Shown here: positions 28,989-38,428 of the stretch, in pieces | Layout of the letters: the number at the start of each line of letters is the position of its first letter | Position numbering within the stretch: position 1 is the first letter of the stretch | Assembly: GCA_900472625.1 (NCBI GenBank) | Contig: UCIT01000007.1 | Span: 186,001 to 250,000, forward strand | Length of the DNA stretch: 64,000 nucleotides | Direction of reading: 5' to 3' | DNA from: Hyphomicrobiales bacterium | GTDB lineage: Bacteria > Pseudomonadota > Alphaproteobacteria > Rhizobiales > Rhizobiaceae | Made by a program: the position numbers and the translations under genes | The notes under the pieces: generated by a model | The model's input: the letters and a program-made list of their open reading frames with translations, nothing else | What the model was told of the DNA's origin: nothing | Databases searched by the model: none

Positions 28989-29788
28989 TGCGCCGGCTGC
29001 TGATCGCACTGCTCATCACGCTGCTGCCCGGCCTGTCCGCGGCACAGACGCTGCTACCCGGCCAGGAACCGCGGACGGTCGCCGAAGGTCTGGAGATCGG
29101 CACCTCGACCAGCGAGATCGCCATCACCTCCGATTTCCACGGCGCAGATTTGACGATCTTCGGCGCGGTCACCAATACCGACAGCCTGCTGCTGGCGATC
29201 GGCCAGTACGATGTCGTGGTGGTGCTCGAGGGGCCGCGGGAAAATGCGACGGTGCGCAGGAAGGAACGGGTCTTCGGGATCTGGATCAACACCCAATCCA
29301 TGACCTTCGAAACGGTGCCGCATTCCTATTCGATGTCGAGCTCGCGAATGCTCGACGACGTGACGACGCCGCTCGATCTCACCGACCGCGGCATCGGCAT
29401 CGATCACATTCCGCTGACACCGATGGGTTTTCTCGGCAATGCCAGCAATGTCGGCGAATTCCGCGATTCGTTTCGCAGGCTGCAGGAGCGCGGCGGGCTT
29501 TATGTTCGCGATCCGAGCGGCGTGCGCTTCGTCAGCTCCAATCTGTTCAAGGCCAGCCTGCGGCTGCCGGCCAACATTCCGAACGGCGTGCATATAGTGC
29601 GCGCCTATCTCTTTCGCAGCGGCAAGTTCATCACCGAGAAATCGGTGCCGCTCAGGGTGATCAAGACCGGCATCGAGCAGACGATTACCGATGCAGCGCA
29701 TGAACAGCCGATCCTGTATGGTCTGTTTGCGGTGTTTCTGGCGGTCGTGACCGGCTGGGGCGCCAGTGTGGTGTTCCGCAAAGACTGA
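28988..29788 (+). CDS. Alph_Pro_TM (TIGR02186) family membrane-anchored protein
   Basis: A 266-residue protein with an N-terminal signal peptide (cleavage near LSAAQT), a periplasmic beta-rich body, and one C-terminal TM helix (ILYGLFAVFLAVVTGWGASV). It matches the alphaproteobacterial family TIGR02186, which has no known biochemical role. Its ATG overlaps the TSUP stop codon by one base (TGATG). This pairing recurs in the class and suggests an accessory subunit of the exporter. The C-terminal anchor leaves the body in the periplasm. Confidence 0.82.
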   Translation: MRRLLIALLITLLPGLSAAQTLLPGQEPRTVAEGLEIGTSTSEIAITSDFHGADLTIFGAVTNTDSLLLAIGQYDVVVVLEGPRENATVRRKERVFGIWINTQSMTFETVPHSYSMSSSRMLDDVTTPLDLTDRGIGIDHIPLTPMGFLGNASNVGEFRDSFRRLQERGGLYVRDPSGVRFVSSNLFKASLRLPANIPNGVHIVRAYLFRSGKFITEKSVPLRVIKTGIEQTITDAAHEQPILYGLFAVFLAVVTGWGASVVFRKD

Positions 29789-29823
29789 CCGTTCGCGGTC
29801 CACCGCTCATGGGAGGAAGAGAC

Positions 29824-30387
29824 ATGAGAAAGCTGGTTGTCTGGAACCTGATGACGCTCGACGGTTATTTCGAGGGCATCAAGCCCTGGGATATCGAGTT
29901 TCACAACCTCGCCTGGGGGCCGGAGCTCGAGACATATTCCGAGCAATTCGGTCAAGAGGGCGACCTGCTGGTGTTCGGGCGCAAGACCTACGAAGGCATG
30001 GCTGCCTACTGGACGACTGTCGAGGGCGAGGAGACGGTCAAGAACTACATGAACAGCATCGCCAAGATCGCGGTGTCGAGAACGCTGAAGACGGCGGAGT
30101 GGAACAACACCCGCGTCGTCAGCGATCCAATCGCCGAACTGCGGAAGCTGAAGGATGAGGACGGCAAGACGATCTTCATCTTCGGCAGCGCCGAACTGGC
30201 TGATACGCTTCTGAAGGCCGGCCTGCTCGACGAATTCCGCATCTGCGTGGTGCCTGTCATCCTCGGCGGCGGCAATCCGCATTTCAAGCCGGCGGCTGCC
30301 CCGCTTGCCCTCAAACTCGTCGATTCCTCGACGACGGAAAAGGGCGCGATCATCCTGCGCTACACGCCGGTGGCAGGCGGCGCGTAA
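29824..30387 (+). CDS. RibD C-terminal/dihydrofolate-reductase-like protein
   Basis: A 187-residue reductase of the small DHFR-like family. The start KLVVWNLMTLDGYFEG, the middle segment LLVFGRKTYEGMAAYW and the late VVPVILGGGNPHF are standard for this group. NADPH-dependent reduction of a pterin or pyrimidine is expected, but members have varied unproved roles. A GGAGGAAGAG ribosome site precedes 29824. It stands 35 bases after the TIGR02186 gene and may be read through from it. Confidence 0.85.
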   Translation: MRKLVVWNLMTLDGYFEGIKPWDIEFHNLAWGPELETYSEQFGQEGDLLVFGRKTYEGMAAYWTTVEGEETVKNYMNSIAKIAVSRTLKTAEWNNTRVVSDPIAELRKLKDEDGKTIFIFGSAELADTLLKAGLLDEFRICVVPVILGGGNPHFKPAAAPLALKLVDSSTTEKGAIILRYTPVAGGA

Positions 30388-30525
30388 CGCTCAGGGCTAA
30401 AGGCAAGGCGCTTTTGCGCCTGCCCTGCTCTTGCCACGAGATGATCACGGCTTCGTCATTGTCTAAAAACCGACCATTAAGATTCACAGGTTAGTAATCT
30501 CTCGGACATCGAGAGGTTTCCTGTC

Positions 30526-31107
30526 ATGCGTATCCGTACTCTCCTTGCCCTCGTGCTGCTGGCCGTGATTGCCGGCTGCGCGACGGCGCCGCGGCAAACC
30601 CGCAACATCTGCGCCGTGTTCGACCAGCGCGACGGGCTGTTTACCAGCTGGCAACGCTCCGCCGAGCAGGCCGAACGGAAATACGGCGTTCCGGTGCCGA
30701 TCCTGATGGCGACGATGTATACGGAATCGGGTTTCCAGCCGAACGCGAGACCGCCGCGCACCAAGCTGTTCGGCTTCATTCCATGGACCCGGCAATCGAC
30801 CGCCTACGGCTACTCGCAGGCGCTGAACGGCACCTGGGACCACTACCAGTCCGCCACCGGCAACTGGGCGGCGCGGCGCACCAACTTCGCCGACGCGATC
30901 GATTTCATCGGCTGGTACCATCGGGAGAACAGCAGGGTCACCGGCATTCAGCTGAACGACGCCTACAGCCTCTACCTCGCCTATTATTCCGGGCCGAAGG
31001 GATACATGCGCGGCGACTGGCGCTCGAATGCGCAGTTGCAGAAGACGGCACAGCGTTTCGCCAACATGGCGGCGACCTATCAGCAGCAGTTGCAGGGCTG
31101 CAACTGA
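30526..31107 (+). CDS. Lipoprotein transglycosylase (SLT-like)
   Basis: A 193-residue lipoprotein with lipobox VIAGC and lipidated C18. The lysozyme-like fold includes E67 in ATMYTESGFQPNARPP as the probable catalytic glutamate, followed by GYSQALNGTWDHYQ and YLAYYSGPKGY. It would cleave peptidoglycan glycan strands at the outer membrane face. The family usually appears as a transglycosylase SLT-domain protein in rhizobia. A GC-rich hairpin follows 15 bases after the stop. Confidence 0.85.
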   Translation: MRIRTLLALVLLAVIAGCATAPRQTRNICAVFDQRDGLFTSWQRSAEQAERKYGVPVPILMATMYTESGFQPNARPPRTKLFGFIPWTRQSTAYGYSQALNGTWDHYQSATGNWAARRTNFADAIDFIGWYHRENSRVTGIQLNDAYSLYLAYYSGPKGYMRGDWRSNAQLQKTAQRFANMAATYQQQLQGCN

Positions 31108-31121
31108 GTTTCAGTCTTTTG

Positions 31122-31145
31122 TGGCCGGCGGATCAGCGCCGGCCA
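31122..31145 (+). terminator. GC-rich hairpin after transglycosylase gene
   Basis: A 9-base-pair stem (TGGCCGGCG with CGCCGGCCA) has a 6-base loop. There is no T tract on either side, so it is at best a weak terminator or an mRNA-stabilising structure. Confidence 0.4.
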
Positions 31146-31260
31146 GTTCCCGTGAATTGCACGGTTCGCCATAGACGTTGGGCTTACGCACCGACGGCTT
31201 GTGAAGCGATCGCAATTCGCTAAGGTTGTACCGCAAGGCAAGCTAAAAAAGGGAACAGCA

Positions 31261-32016
31261 ATGAAGAAGACGATTTTCCTGGCGGCGGCAACGCTGCTCG
31301 GCATGGCGCAGCTGGCTTCGGCCGAAGACACGATCCGGATCGCCACCGAGGGCGCCTATCCGCCCTTCAACTACGTGGAATCGGACGGTAGTCTGAAAGG
31401 GCTCGACGTCGATATGGCAAACGCATTGTGCGCGGAGATGAAGGCCAAGTGCACGATCGTCGCCCAGGATTGGGACGGCATCATTCCCGGCCTGCTCGCC
31501 AAGAAATACGACGCGATCATCGCCTCGATGAGCATCACAGAGGAACGCAAGCAGCAGATCGCCTTCACCAACAAATATTACACGACACCGCTCGCCGTCG
31601 CCGTTCCGAAGGACAGCGCGCTGAAAGGCGTTACGGTCGAAGACATGAAGGGGAAGGTCGTCGGCGCCCAAGCATCGACAACGCAGGCCAACTACACCAG
31701 CGACGTCTATGCCAAGGGCGGTGCCGAGGCGAAGCTTTACCCGACGCAGGACGAAGCCACCGTCGACCTGCAGAACGGTCGCCTGGACGCTTTGGTGTCC
31801 GACAAGTTCGTGGTCGTCGACTGGCTGAACAAGGCCGGCAAGGATTGCTGCAAGCTGCTCGGCGACGTTCCAGGCACCGAAACGGAAGCCGGCATCGGCA
31901 TCCGCCAGAGCGATACGGAACTGAAGGCACGCTTCGACAAGGCGATCGATGCGCTGGTTGCCAACGGCACCTACCAGACAATCACCAAGAAGTATTTCCC
32001 CTTCGATATCTACTGA
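31261..32016 (+). CDS. Periplasmic amino-acid-binding protein (family 3), solitary
   Basis: A 251-residue solute-binding protein with a signal peptide (cleavage after QLASA). It has the polar amino-acid signature IATEGAYPPFNYVESDGSLKG and the later GLDVDMANALCAEM and ASMSITEERKQQIAFTNKYY. It delivers a basic or polar amino acid to an ABC importer. No permease or ATPase genes are nearby, so it must pair with a complex encoded elsewhere. The start at 31261 has an AGGGA site and gives a clean signal peptide. Its stop overlaps the convergent esterase gene by seven bases. Confidence 0.9.
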   Translation: MKKTIFLAAATLLGMAQLASAEDTIRIATEGAYPPFNYVESDGSLKGLDVDMANALCAEMKAKCTIVAQDWDGIIPGLLAKKYDAIIASMSITEERKQQIAFTNKYYTTPLAVAVPKDSALKGVTVEDMKGKVVGAQASTTQANYTSDVYAKGGAEAKLYPTQDEATVDLQNGRLDALVSDKFVVVDWLNKAGKDCCKLLGDVPGTETEAGIGIRQSDTELKARFDKAIDALVANGTYQTITKKYFPFDIY

Positions 32017-32999
32017 TCGACCGAAAGGGCGATTGCCGGATTGGTTCGCTCCAGCCAGGGCGCGAACCAATCCGGCCACTCCGCCGACGCCCGGCCCGAG
32101 CGGCCCATGCCGAAGCCGTGGCCACCACTCGGCAGCTGATGCAGTTCCACCGGTATCCCCGCCTTCTCGCAGGCCTGCTGCATGATCACCGTGTTTTCGG
32201 AGTTGGATATCGGATCGTCCTTGGCCTGCACGAGAAACATCGGCGGGCAGCGCGGCTTCACGTGATCCTCCACCGACCATCGGGCGCTCAGGGCGGCGCT
32301 CGGGTGCCTGCCGACCAGCATGCGGCGCGTCGAGGTGTTGTTGTAAGGCGGCTTCAGGGTGATTACGGGATAGATCAGGGCGGCGAAATCGGGGCGTGCC
32401 GACTGCGCGTCGGCGGCATCGAGCGCCGGATAGGATGAGAAAGCCGACCGTGTCGCCGCTAGCCCCATGAGATGCCCGCCGGCGGAAAAGCCGAGGACGC
32501 CAACGTGGTCTGGCCGGATGGCGAAGCGTTCGGCGTTGGCGCGGATCAGCCGGATGGCGCGCTGCGCATCCTGCAGGGGTGCGAGCGGTCCGCCGCTCCA
32601 GCCTTCGCCGGGTAACCGGTAGGACAGCACGAAGGCGGTGATGCCGCGATCGTTCAGCCAGCGGGCGGCGGGGTGGGCCTCGTTGCGCATCGAGATGCGT
32701 TTGTATCCACCGCCTCCGGCCACGAGCATGGCGATGCCGTTCGGCGTCTTCGGAGTGAACACTTCGATCGAGGGTACGGCGATGTTGCTGATCGCGCCCC
32801 TAGCGTTTTCCACGACGGGACCGGATGGCCCGCCGTCACCGGGAGGCGAACCCGGCCAGAGCGGCAACGTCGTCGTCGGCGCGGCCCCCGCCGTGGTGGC
32901 AAACAGCTGTGCCGGGTTGAGGATAACTGGCAGCAAGGTCGCTGTGCCGATGGTGGCAAGCATGAATCGGCGCGTCAGGCGGTGGCTTTCATTGCTCAT
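32010..32999 (-). CDS. Exported alpha/beta hydrolase (BD-FAE-like esterase)
   Basis: A 329-residue serine hydrolase with an N-terminal twin-arginine-like signal (TRRFMLATIGTATLLPVIL). The nucleophile elbow is GFSAGGH, the acid is in AKDDP and the histidine in PSGGHGF. The oxyanion region MLVAGGGGYKR matches the BD-FAE/PnbA-like group acting on acetylated or feruloylated sugars or small esters. Longer in-frame starts would overlap the divergent helicase gene and are rejected. The substrate is unknown. Confidence 0.85.
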   Translation of the reverse strand: MSNESHRLTRRFMLATIGTATLLPVILNPAQLFATTAGAAPTTTLPLWPGSPPGDGGPSGPVVENARGAISNIAVPSIEVFTPKTPNGIAMLVAGGGGYKRISMRNEAHPAARWLNDRGITAFVLSYRLPGEGWSGGPLAPLQDAQRAIRLIRANAERFAIRPDHVGVLGFSAGGHLMGLAATRSAFSSYPALDAADAQSARPDFAALIYPVITLKPPYNNTSTRRMLVGRHPSAALSARWSVEDHVKPRCPPMFLVQAKDDPISNSENTVIMQQACEKAGIPVELHQLPSGGHGFGMGRSGRASAEWPDWFAPWLERTNPAIALSVDQ

Positions 33000-33050
33000 C
33001 CCCCGAGCCTGACGAGGAATGCGGCGGAATTGCAGGCTGTTGCGCTGCAT

Positions 33051-35612
33051 ATGCCGGGCGCATCTTCTCATCGGCCTGGTTTGAACTACATTCAGGCGGT
33101 GGACCAGATCGATACCGAAAGCCTCGTTGCCTTGCCCGCCCCTTTCACCCGCTGGTTCGCGGAGAAGGGCTGGCGGCCGCGCACGCATCAGCTGGAACTG
33201 CTTGCCCGAGCCGAGGCCGGCGACAGCACGCTGCTGATCGCGCCAACCGGCGCCGGCAAGACGCTTGCCGGTTTTCTGCCGTCGCTGACCGATCTCACCC
33301 GCCGCGGCAAGATCCCGCCCGGCTCCGCGTTCACCGGCATCCACACGCTCTACATCTCGCCGTTGAAGGCGCTGGCGGTCGATATCGAGCGGAACCTGAT
33401 GAAGCCGGTCGAGGAGATGGGCCTGCCTGTCACCGTCGAGAACCGGACCGGCGACACTCCCAGCGCCAAGCGCCAGCGGCAAAAGCTGTCGCCGCCGGAT
33501 ATCCTGCTGACGACACCGGAACAAGTGGCGTTGCTGCTCGCCAACCGCGAGGCGGAGCGGTTCTTCAAGGACCTGAAATACATCGTTCTCGACGAGCTGC
33601 ATTCGCTGGTCTCGTCGAAACGCGGCCACATGCTGTCGCTGGGGCTGGCGCGGCTGAGGCGTCTCGCGCCCGGGCTGCAGACGATCGGGCTTTCGGCGAC
33701 GGTGGCTGAGCCGATGGAGCTGCAGAAATGGCTTGTGGCGCAGAAGGAAGGCGAGGTGCGCCATGCCGGCATCGTCACCGTCGAGGGCGGCGCCAAGCCC
33801 GATATCTCGATCCTCTCGACCGAGGAGCGCATTCCCTGGTCCGGACATTCGGCGCGATATGCGATCCCCGACGTCTACAAGCAACTGATCGACCACCAGA
33901 CGACGCTGCTATTCGTCAACACCCGCAGCCAGGCAGAAATGCTGTTCCAGGAGCTGTGGACCGTCAACGAGGAAAACCTGCCGATCGCGCTGCATCACGG
34001 CTCGCTCGATGTCGGGCAGCGCCGCAAGGTGGAGGCGGCGATGGCGGCCAACAAGCTGCGCGCCGTGGTGGCCACCTCGACGCTCGATCTCGGCATCGAC
34101 TGGGGCGACGTCGATCTCGTCATCCATGTCGGCGCGCCGAAGGGGGCGTCGCGGCTTGCGCAGCGCATCGGCCGCGCCAACCATCGGATGGACGAGCCAT
34201 CGAAGGCGATCCTGGTGCCGGCCAACCGTTTCGAGGTGATGGAGTGCCAGGCGGCGCTCGACGCCAACTATATCGGCGCGCAGGACACCCCGCCGGTCGG
34301 CCAGGGCGCGCTCGACGTGCTGGCGCAGCATGTGCTCGGCATGGCCTGCGCCGAACCCTTCGACATGCTGGAACTCTACGACGAAATCACCAGCGCCTCG
34401 CCCTATGCCGATCTCTCGTGGGAAACCTTCGAGCGGATCGTCGATTTCGTGGCGACCGGCGGTTATGCGCTGCGCACCTACGAGCGCTATGCCCGCATCC
34501 GCAGGCAGGAGGACGGCCGCTGGCGCGTCTCCAACCCTGTTGTGGCGCAGCAGTACCGGCTGAATTCCGGCACCATCGTCGAGAGCCCGATGCTGAACCT
34601 GAAGATGGTCAAGCGCGGCGCGGGTGGCCGCATCGGCCGGGGCGGCGCGACGCTGGGGAAGATGGAGGAGTATTTCTTCGAGCAGCTGTCGCCCGGCGAC
34701 ACCTTCATCTTCGCCGGCAAGGTGCTGCGCTTCGAGGGCATTCGCGAGAACGAGGCGCTGGCGAGCCAGGCCTATTCCAACGATCCGAAAATCCCCTCCT
34801 ATGCCGGCGGCAAGTTTCCGATCTCCACCTACCTCGCCGACCAGGTGCGCTCGATGCTTGCCGATCCCGATGACTGGAGCCGCCTGCCCGAACAGGTGCG
34901 CGACTGGCTCAATATCCAGAAAGAAAAGTCGATCCTGCCGAAGCGCGACGAGCTTCTGATCGAGACCTTTCCGCGCGGCAGCCGCTGCTACATGGTGGCC
35001 TATCCGTTCGAGGGGCGGCTGGCGCACCAGACGCTCGGCATGCTGCTCACTCGCCGGCTGGAGCGGGCGGGCGCCAAGCCGCTCGGTTTTGTCGCCACCG
35101 ATTATTCGCTCGGCATCTGGGGGCTGGAGGATATGGGGCGGATGATCGCATCCGGACGACTCAGCCTCTCGGACCTGTTAGACGAGGACATGCTGGGCGA
35201 CGATCTGGAAACCTGGCTGGACGAATCCTTCCTGTTGAAGCGCACCTTCCGCAATTGCGCCGTGATTGCGGGGTTGATCGAGCGTCGACATCCAGGCAAG
35301 GAAAAGAGCGGGCGGCAGGTGACGGTTTCGGCCGATCTGATCTACGACGTGCTCAGGACCCACGAACCGGACCACATCCTGCTACAGGCAACACGGCAGG
35401 ATGCGGCGACGGGGCTTTTGGACATCGGCCGGCTTGGCGATATGCTGAGGCGAATCAAGGGGCACATCACCCATCGTGCGCTGGAGCATATCTCGCCACT
35501 GGCGGTGCCCGTGATGCTGGAGATCGGCAAGGAGCACGTGCACGGCGAGGCCCATGACGCGCTGCTGGCGGAGGCCGCGGACGACATGATTGCCGAAGCG
35601 TTGATGCCTTGA
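33051..35612 (+). CDS. Ligase-associated DNA damage response DEXH helicase (Lhr-like)
   Basis: An 853-residue SF2 helicase of the Lhr family. Walker A is APTGAGKTLAGF, motif II DELH is in IVLDELHSL, motif III is GLSATV, and motif VI is QRIGRANHRMD. The C-terminal half carries the Lhr-core winged-helix and beta-barrel regions. Members are linked to ATP-dependent DNA ligase genes in a repair set with an exonuclease and PdeM. The ATG at 33051 or the GTG at 33099 are both possible. The pdeM gene follows after a palindromic repeat; no ligase is in the window. Confidence 0.9.
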   Translation: MPGASSHRPGLNYIQAVDQIDTESLVALPAPFTRWFAEKGWRPRTHQLELLARAEAGDSTLLIAPTGAGKTLAGFLPSLTDLTRRGKIPPGSAFTGIHTLYISPLKALAVDIERNLMKPVEEMGLPVTVENRTGDTPSAKRQRQKLSPPDILLTTPEQVALLLANREAERFFKDLKYIVLDELHSLVSSKRGHMLSLGLARLRRLAPGLQTIGLSATVAEPMELQKWLVAQKEGEVRHAGIVTVEGGAKPDISILSTEERIPWSGHSARYAIPDVYKQLIDHQTTLLFVNTRSQAEMLFQELWTVNEENLPIALHHGSLDVGQRRKVEAAMAANKLRAVVATSTLDLGIDWGDVDLVIHVGAPKGASRLAQRIGRANHRMDEPSKAILVPANRFEVMECQAALDANYIGAQDTPPVGQGALDVLAQHVLGMACAEPFDMLELYDEITSASPYADLSWETFERIVDFVATGGYALRTYERYARIRRQEDGRWRVSNPVVAQQYRLNSGTIVESPMLNLKMVKRGAGGRIGRGGATLGKMEEYFFEQLSPGDTFIFAGKVLRFEGIRENEALASQAYSNDPKIPSYAGGKFPISTYLADQVRSMLADPDDWSRLPEQVRDWLNIQKEKSILPKRDELLIETFPRGSRCYMVAYPFEGRLAHQTLGMLLTRRLERAGAKPLGFVATDYSLGIWGLEDMGRMIASGRLSLSDLLDEDMLGDDLETWLDESFLLKRTFRNCAVIAGLIERRHPGKEKSGRQVTVSADLIYDVLRTHEPDHILLQATRQDAATGLLDIGRLGDMLRRIKGHITHRALEHISPLAVPVMLEIGKEHVHGEAHDALLAEAADDMIAEALMP

Positions 35613-35647
35613 GGGGTGGGTTTTGGCCACGTCAAATACAACGTGCA

Positions 35648-35762
35648 CCCTCATCCGGGCCTTGAGCCGGGATCCAGCCGCGTCGCGTCCGCGACGCGAG
35701 AAGAGTCTCTACCGCGCAGACGCGCGGTTACTGGATTCCTGTGACGAGCACAGGAATGAGGG
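35648..35762. repeat. RIME-like palindromic mosaic repeat, copy 2
   Basis: A 115-base element sharing with copy 1 the central hairpin (GCGTCGCG/CGCGACGC) and the right arm with its hairpin (ATTCCTGTG/CACAGGAAT), ending in ATGAGGG. The left arm is a different module (CCGGGCCTTGAGCCGGGATC), which shows the mosaic nature. An extra hairpin CCGCGC...GCGCGG sits inside. It separates the helicase and pdeM genes. Confidence 0.8.
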
Positions 35763-35782
35763 TGGAGTGAGATAGGATTGCT

Positions 35783-36508
35783 ATGAACCGGCTGGCGCTG
35801 GCTAAGGAACTGAACGGAGTGGCAGCCATCGCGGGCGTGGAAACGTCCGTGCAGGGCGTTGCTGCAGTGTGCGATCCGCTCGGCGGCCTATACCTGCCGG
35901 ATACCGGGATCCTCGTCGTGTCCGACCTGCATCTGGAAAAGGGTGCGGCCTATGCCCGCCGCGGCATGATGCTGCCACCCTACGACACGCTGGCGACGCT
36001 CACCGTGCTGTCTGCCGTCATTAGGCGCTACGATCCGAAGCTGGTGATCTCGCTTGGCGACAATTTCCATGATCGCATCGGCTCGGCGCATCTGCCGGAG
36101 GCGTTCCGCACGCTGATAGCGGACATGGCGCGCGGGCGCGAATGGATCTGGATCAACGGCAACCATGATCCTGATGGAACCGTCGATCTGCCGGGCACCT
36201 GCGCCGACGAGCTGCATCATGGCGGGCTGACGTTCCGGCATGAACCGAAGGGCGGATTGCAGCGCGGCGAGATCGCCGGGCACCTGCATCCTTCCGCTAC
36301 CGTGCGACGGCGCGAGAAATCCATCCGCCGTCCGTGCTTTGCCACGGACGGCGCGCGGTTGCTGATGCCGGCTTTCGGGGTGATGAGCGGCGGGCTCGAT
36401 CTGCGCCACAAGGCGATGACGGGGCTGTTCGACCAGCCGTCGCTGATCGCGCATCTGCTTGGTCGCGACCGGATCTATTCGGTGCGGTTCGGCAATCTGC
36501 TCGGCTGA
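35783..36508 (+). CDS. pdeM: Ligase-associated DNA damage response endonuclease PdeM
   Basis: A 241-residue calcineurin-like metallophosphoesterase. The metal ligands are in SDLHLEKG, GDNFHD, NGNHDPDG and GHLHP. This matches PdeM, the nuclease of the four-gene ligase-associated repair set. The gene follows the Lhr-type helicase on the same strand, 170 bases apart with a RIME-like element in between. The two products are expected to act in the same DNA repair pathway; direct partner contact is not known. Confidence 0.9.
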   Translation: MNRLALAKELNGVAAIAGVETSVQGVAAVCDPLGGLYLPDTGILVVSDLHLEKGAAYARRGMMLPPYDTLATLTVLSAVIRRYDPKLVISLGDNFHDRIGSAHLPEAFRTLIADMARGREWIWINGNHDPDGTVDLPGTCADELHHGGLTFRHEPKGGLQRGEIAGHLHPSATVRRREKSIRRPCFATDGARLLMPAFGVMSGGLDLRHKAMTGLFDQPSLIAHLLGRDRIYSVRFGNLLG

Positions 36509-36516
36509 GCTTGCCT

Positions 36517-37152
36517 TTACAGCGCGACGTAACGGTCGGCGCGGTGGTTAATGGTGAGAAACAGGTTCAGCACGACGGCACCAAGCACCGAATAGAACAC
36601 CACCGGCGGCGTGGTGACGAAGAAGGCAGCGGCCAGCACGCAGAGATCAACCGCCATCTGCACAAGGCCGGCGCGGATGCCGAAACGCTCCTGCATGTAG
36701 ATGCCGAGAATGCCGACGCCGCCGAGGCTGGCGCGGTGGCGATAGAGCGCCAGCAGGCCGAAACCGAGAAGAAGACCGCCGAGCAGTGCCGCCCAGGCCG
36801 GGTGGATCGTCGCGATGCTCATGACGTTCGGCTGCAGGCTGGTCAGGAGCGAGGTCAGGCCGATGGCAATGAAGGTCTTCAGTGTGAAGGCGATGCCGAG
36901 GCGTTTCCACGAAAGATAGAAGAACGGCAGGTTGAGCACGAAGAATGCGAGACCGAAATTAATGCCGAACGCATAGTGCACGAGGAAGGCAACGCCGGCC
37001 GTGCTGCCGGTGAGCAGGCCGGCGCTGGCCAGTACATAGAGGCCGAGGGCGGCGACAAGGCTGCCGGAAAAGATGCCCTGCACGTCTTCGACGGGGGTGT
37101 GGCGCGTAGCGCTGGTGTTCCAGAAGCCAAGGGCATTGATGAGCTGAGTCAT
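36517..37152 (-). CDS. YitT-family membrane protein
   Basis: A 211-residue protein with about five to six TM helices of the YitT (DUF161) family, for which transport or sensing roles are unproved. The segments LASAGLLTGSTAGVAFLVHY and HRASLGGVGILGIYMQERFG are typical. The ATG at 37152 has a GGAG site nine bases upstream. A TTG 15 bases earlier is rejected. It is convergent with pdeM, with only 8 bases between. Confidence 0.85.
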   Translation of the reverse strand: MTQLINALGFWNTSATRHTPVEDVQGIFSGSLVAALGLYVLASAGLLTGSTAGVAFLVHYAFGINFGLAFFVLNLPFFYLSWKRLGIAFTLKTFIAIGLTSLLTSLQPNVMSIATIHPAWAALLGGLLLGFGLLALYRHRASLGGVGILGIYMQERFGIRAGLVQMAVDLCVLAAAFFVTTPPVVFYSVLGAVVLNLFLTINHRADRYVAL

Positions 37153-37349
37153 GTCGCTAATCTCCAACGGCAGACGAGTTCAAGAACGCCCGAGAGCCCC
37201 AGGCGGCAGGATATGTGAATGATTGGCAGCGCCGCGGCTGCATTTGCGCTCTGCGGCGTATGGCGAGAATTATCGGGCGCTTCGCGGGCTTTTTCAAGCG
37301 GAATACGTAAGGACTACTGACCTAATGAAATTTCGCAAGAATTGATCTT

Positions 37350-38282
37350 TCAGCCGGCCTTGCGTGCAAGGAACAGAATGCCGGATATGGTGTTTTCGCC
37401 ATCTTTGCGAATGGTGGATCGCCTGACGATGCCGACTTCGAGGCCATGACGGATGCAGAGCGCCCTGACATAGGCTTCCGAGTGAGCGTAGCGCAGGGAC
37501 GCCGCGAGGTGAATCTCCACACCGTCGCCTGCCTCCTCGACGGAAAAGGCGATATCGGCGCCTGAAGACGCAAGGGTGACGATGCTCGCGAACACGCTTT
37601 CGAGATTGCCGAGATAGATCAGCACGTCGCATGCGGTGACGAGATCGGCGCGGTGCTGCAAACCATCGGCGAACAGCCCAGTCTCTTCAGGTGCAAGCGA
37701 CAGATCGGCCTGGGCGAGATGATCATAGACCCGTTTCTCCACGGCCTTGGTCAGCATGTTCTGCGACAGGTCGAAGCCCTCGAGACGATCGGTCATCGCA
37801 CGGATTTCAGGCCCCAGCAGGCCGGTGCCACAGCCGAGATCGACGGCCAGCGCGTAGTGCCGTCCGGTCGTGGCGATCATATCCGCGAGCTTAGCCGGGA
37901 CGTCGTAGCCGAGCTTGTCGACCAGGGAGGTCTCGAAGCGACCGGCGTAATCATCGAACAGGCGTTCGACATAGCTGCTCGGGGGCTGATCGGGGATGGC
38001 GGTGTCGCCGAGAAAGGCCAGCTTGAGGGCGGCGCCGAAGATGTCGTTTTCGCTGCGGTCGCGGGTCTGGCGATAGGCCTCGATCGCGCCCGCCATGTTG
38101 CCGGCTCTTTCGCGGTAGGTCGCCAGCCTGTACCAACCGGCGGCCCAGGCGGGCACCAGTTCGAGCGCCTGCTCCATCAGTTCGGCCGCCGCATCCGGTT
38201 CACCGCCCTTGGCCAGCATCTTCGCATAGTCGGCACGGCGGTCGGCGATGGCATCGCCGGAAGTCTGGAGGTGGGGTTGCAT
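37350..38282 (-). CDS. TPR-containing SAM-dependent methyltransferase
   Basis: A 310-residue protein. The first ~90 residues form TPR-like helices (AAAELMEQALELVPAWAAGW), followed by a class I methyltransferase domain with the SAM motif AVDLGCGTGLLGP near 145-157 and the acidic loop GFDLSQNMLTKA. This architecture is common in rhizobia and annotated only as methyltransferase. The substrate, probably protein or small molecule, is unknown. It is preceded by an AGG-type ribosome site. Confidence 0.82.
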   Translation of the reverse strand: MQPHLQTSGDAIADRRADYAKMLAKGGEPDAAAELMEQALELVPAWAAGWYRLATYRERAGNMAGAIEAYRQTRDRSENDIFGAALKLAFLGDTAIPDQPPSSYVERLFDDYAGRFETSLVDKLGYDVPAKLADMIATTGRHYALAVDLGCGTGLLGPEIRAMTDRLEGFDLSQNMLTKAVEKRVYDHLAQADLSLAPEETGLFADGLQHRADLVTACDVLIYLGNLESVFASIVTLASSGADIAFSVEEAGDGVEIHLAASLRYAHSEAYVRALCIRHGLEVGIVRRSTIRKDGENTISGILFLARKAG

Positions 38283-38428
38283 GATGGTGACCTGTTAGGA
38301 CGCTCCGCATTTGGCGGTGGCCACAAAAAAACTCAAGTCCTATTTCAGAGGACGGGGCGCCAGCTCTGAAATAAGCTTGCGAGCGACGATTCGCGCCCAT
38401 ATTTCAGGGGTGAACAGGAGATGATGCA

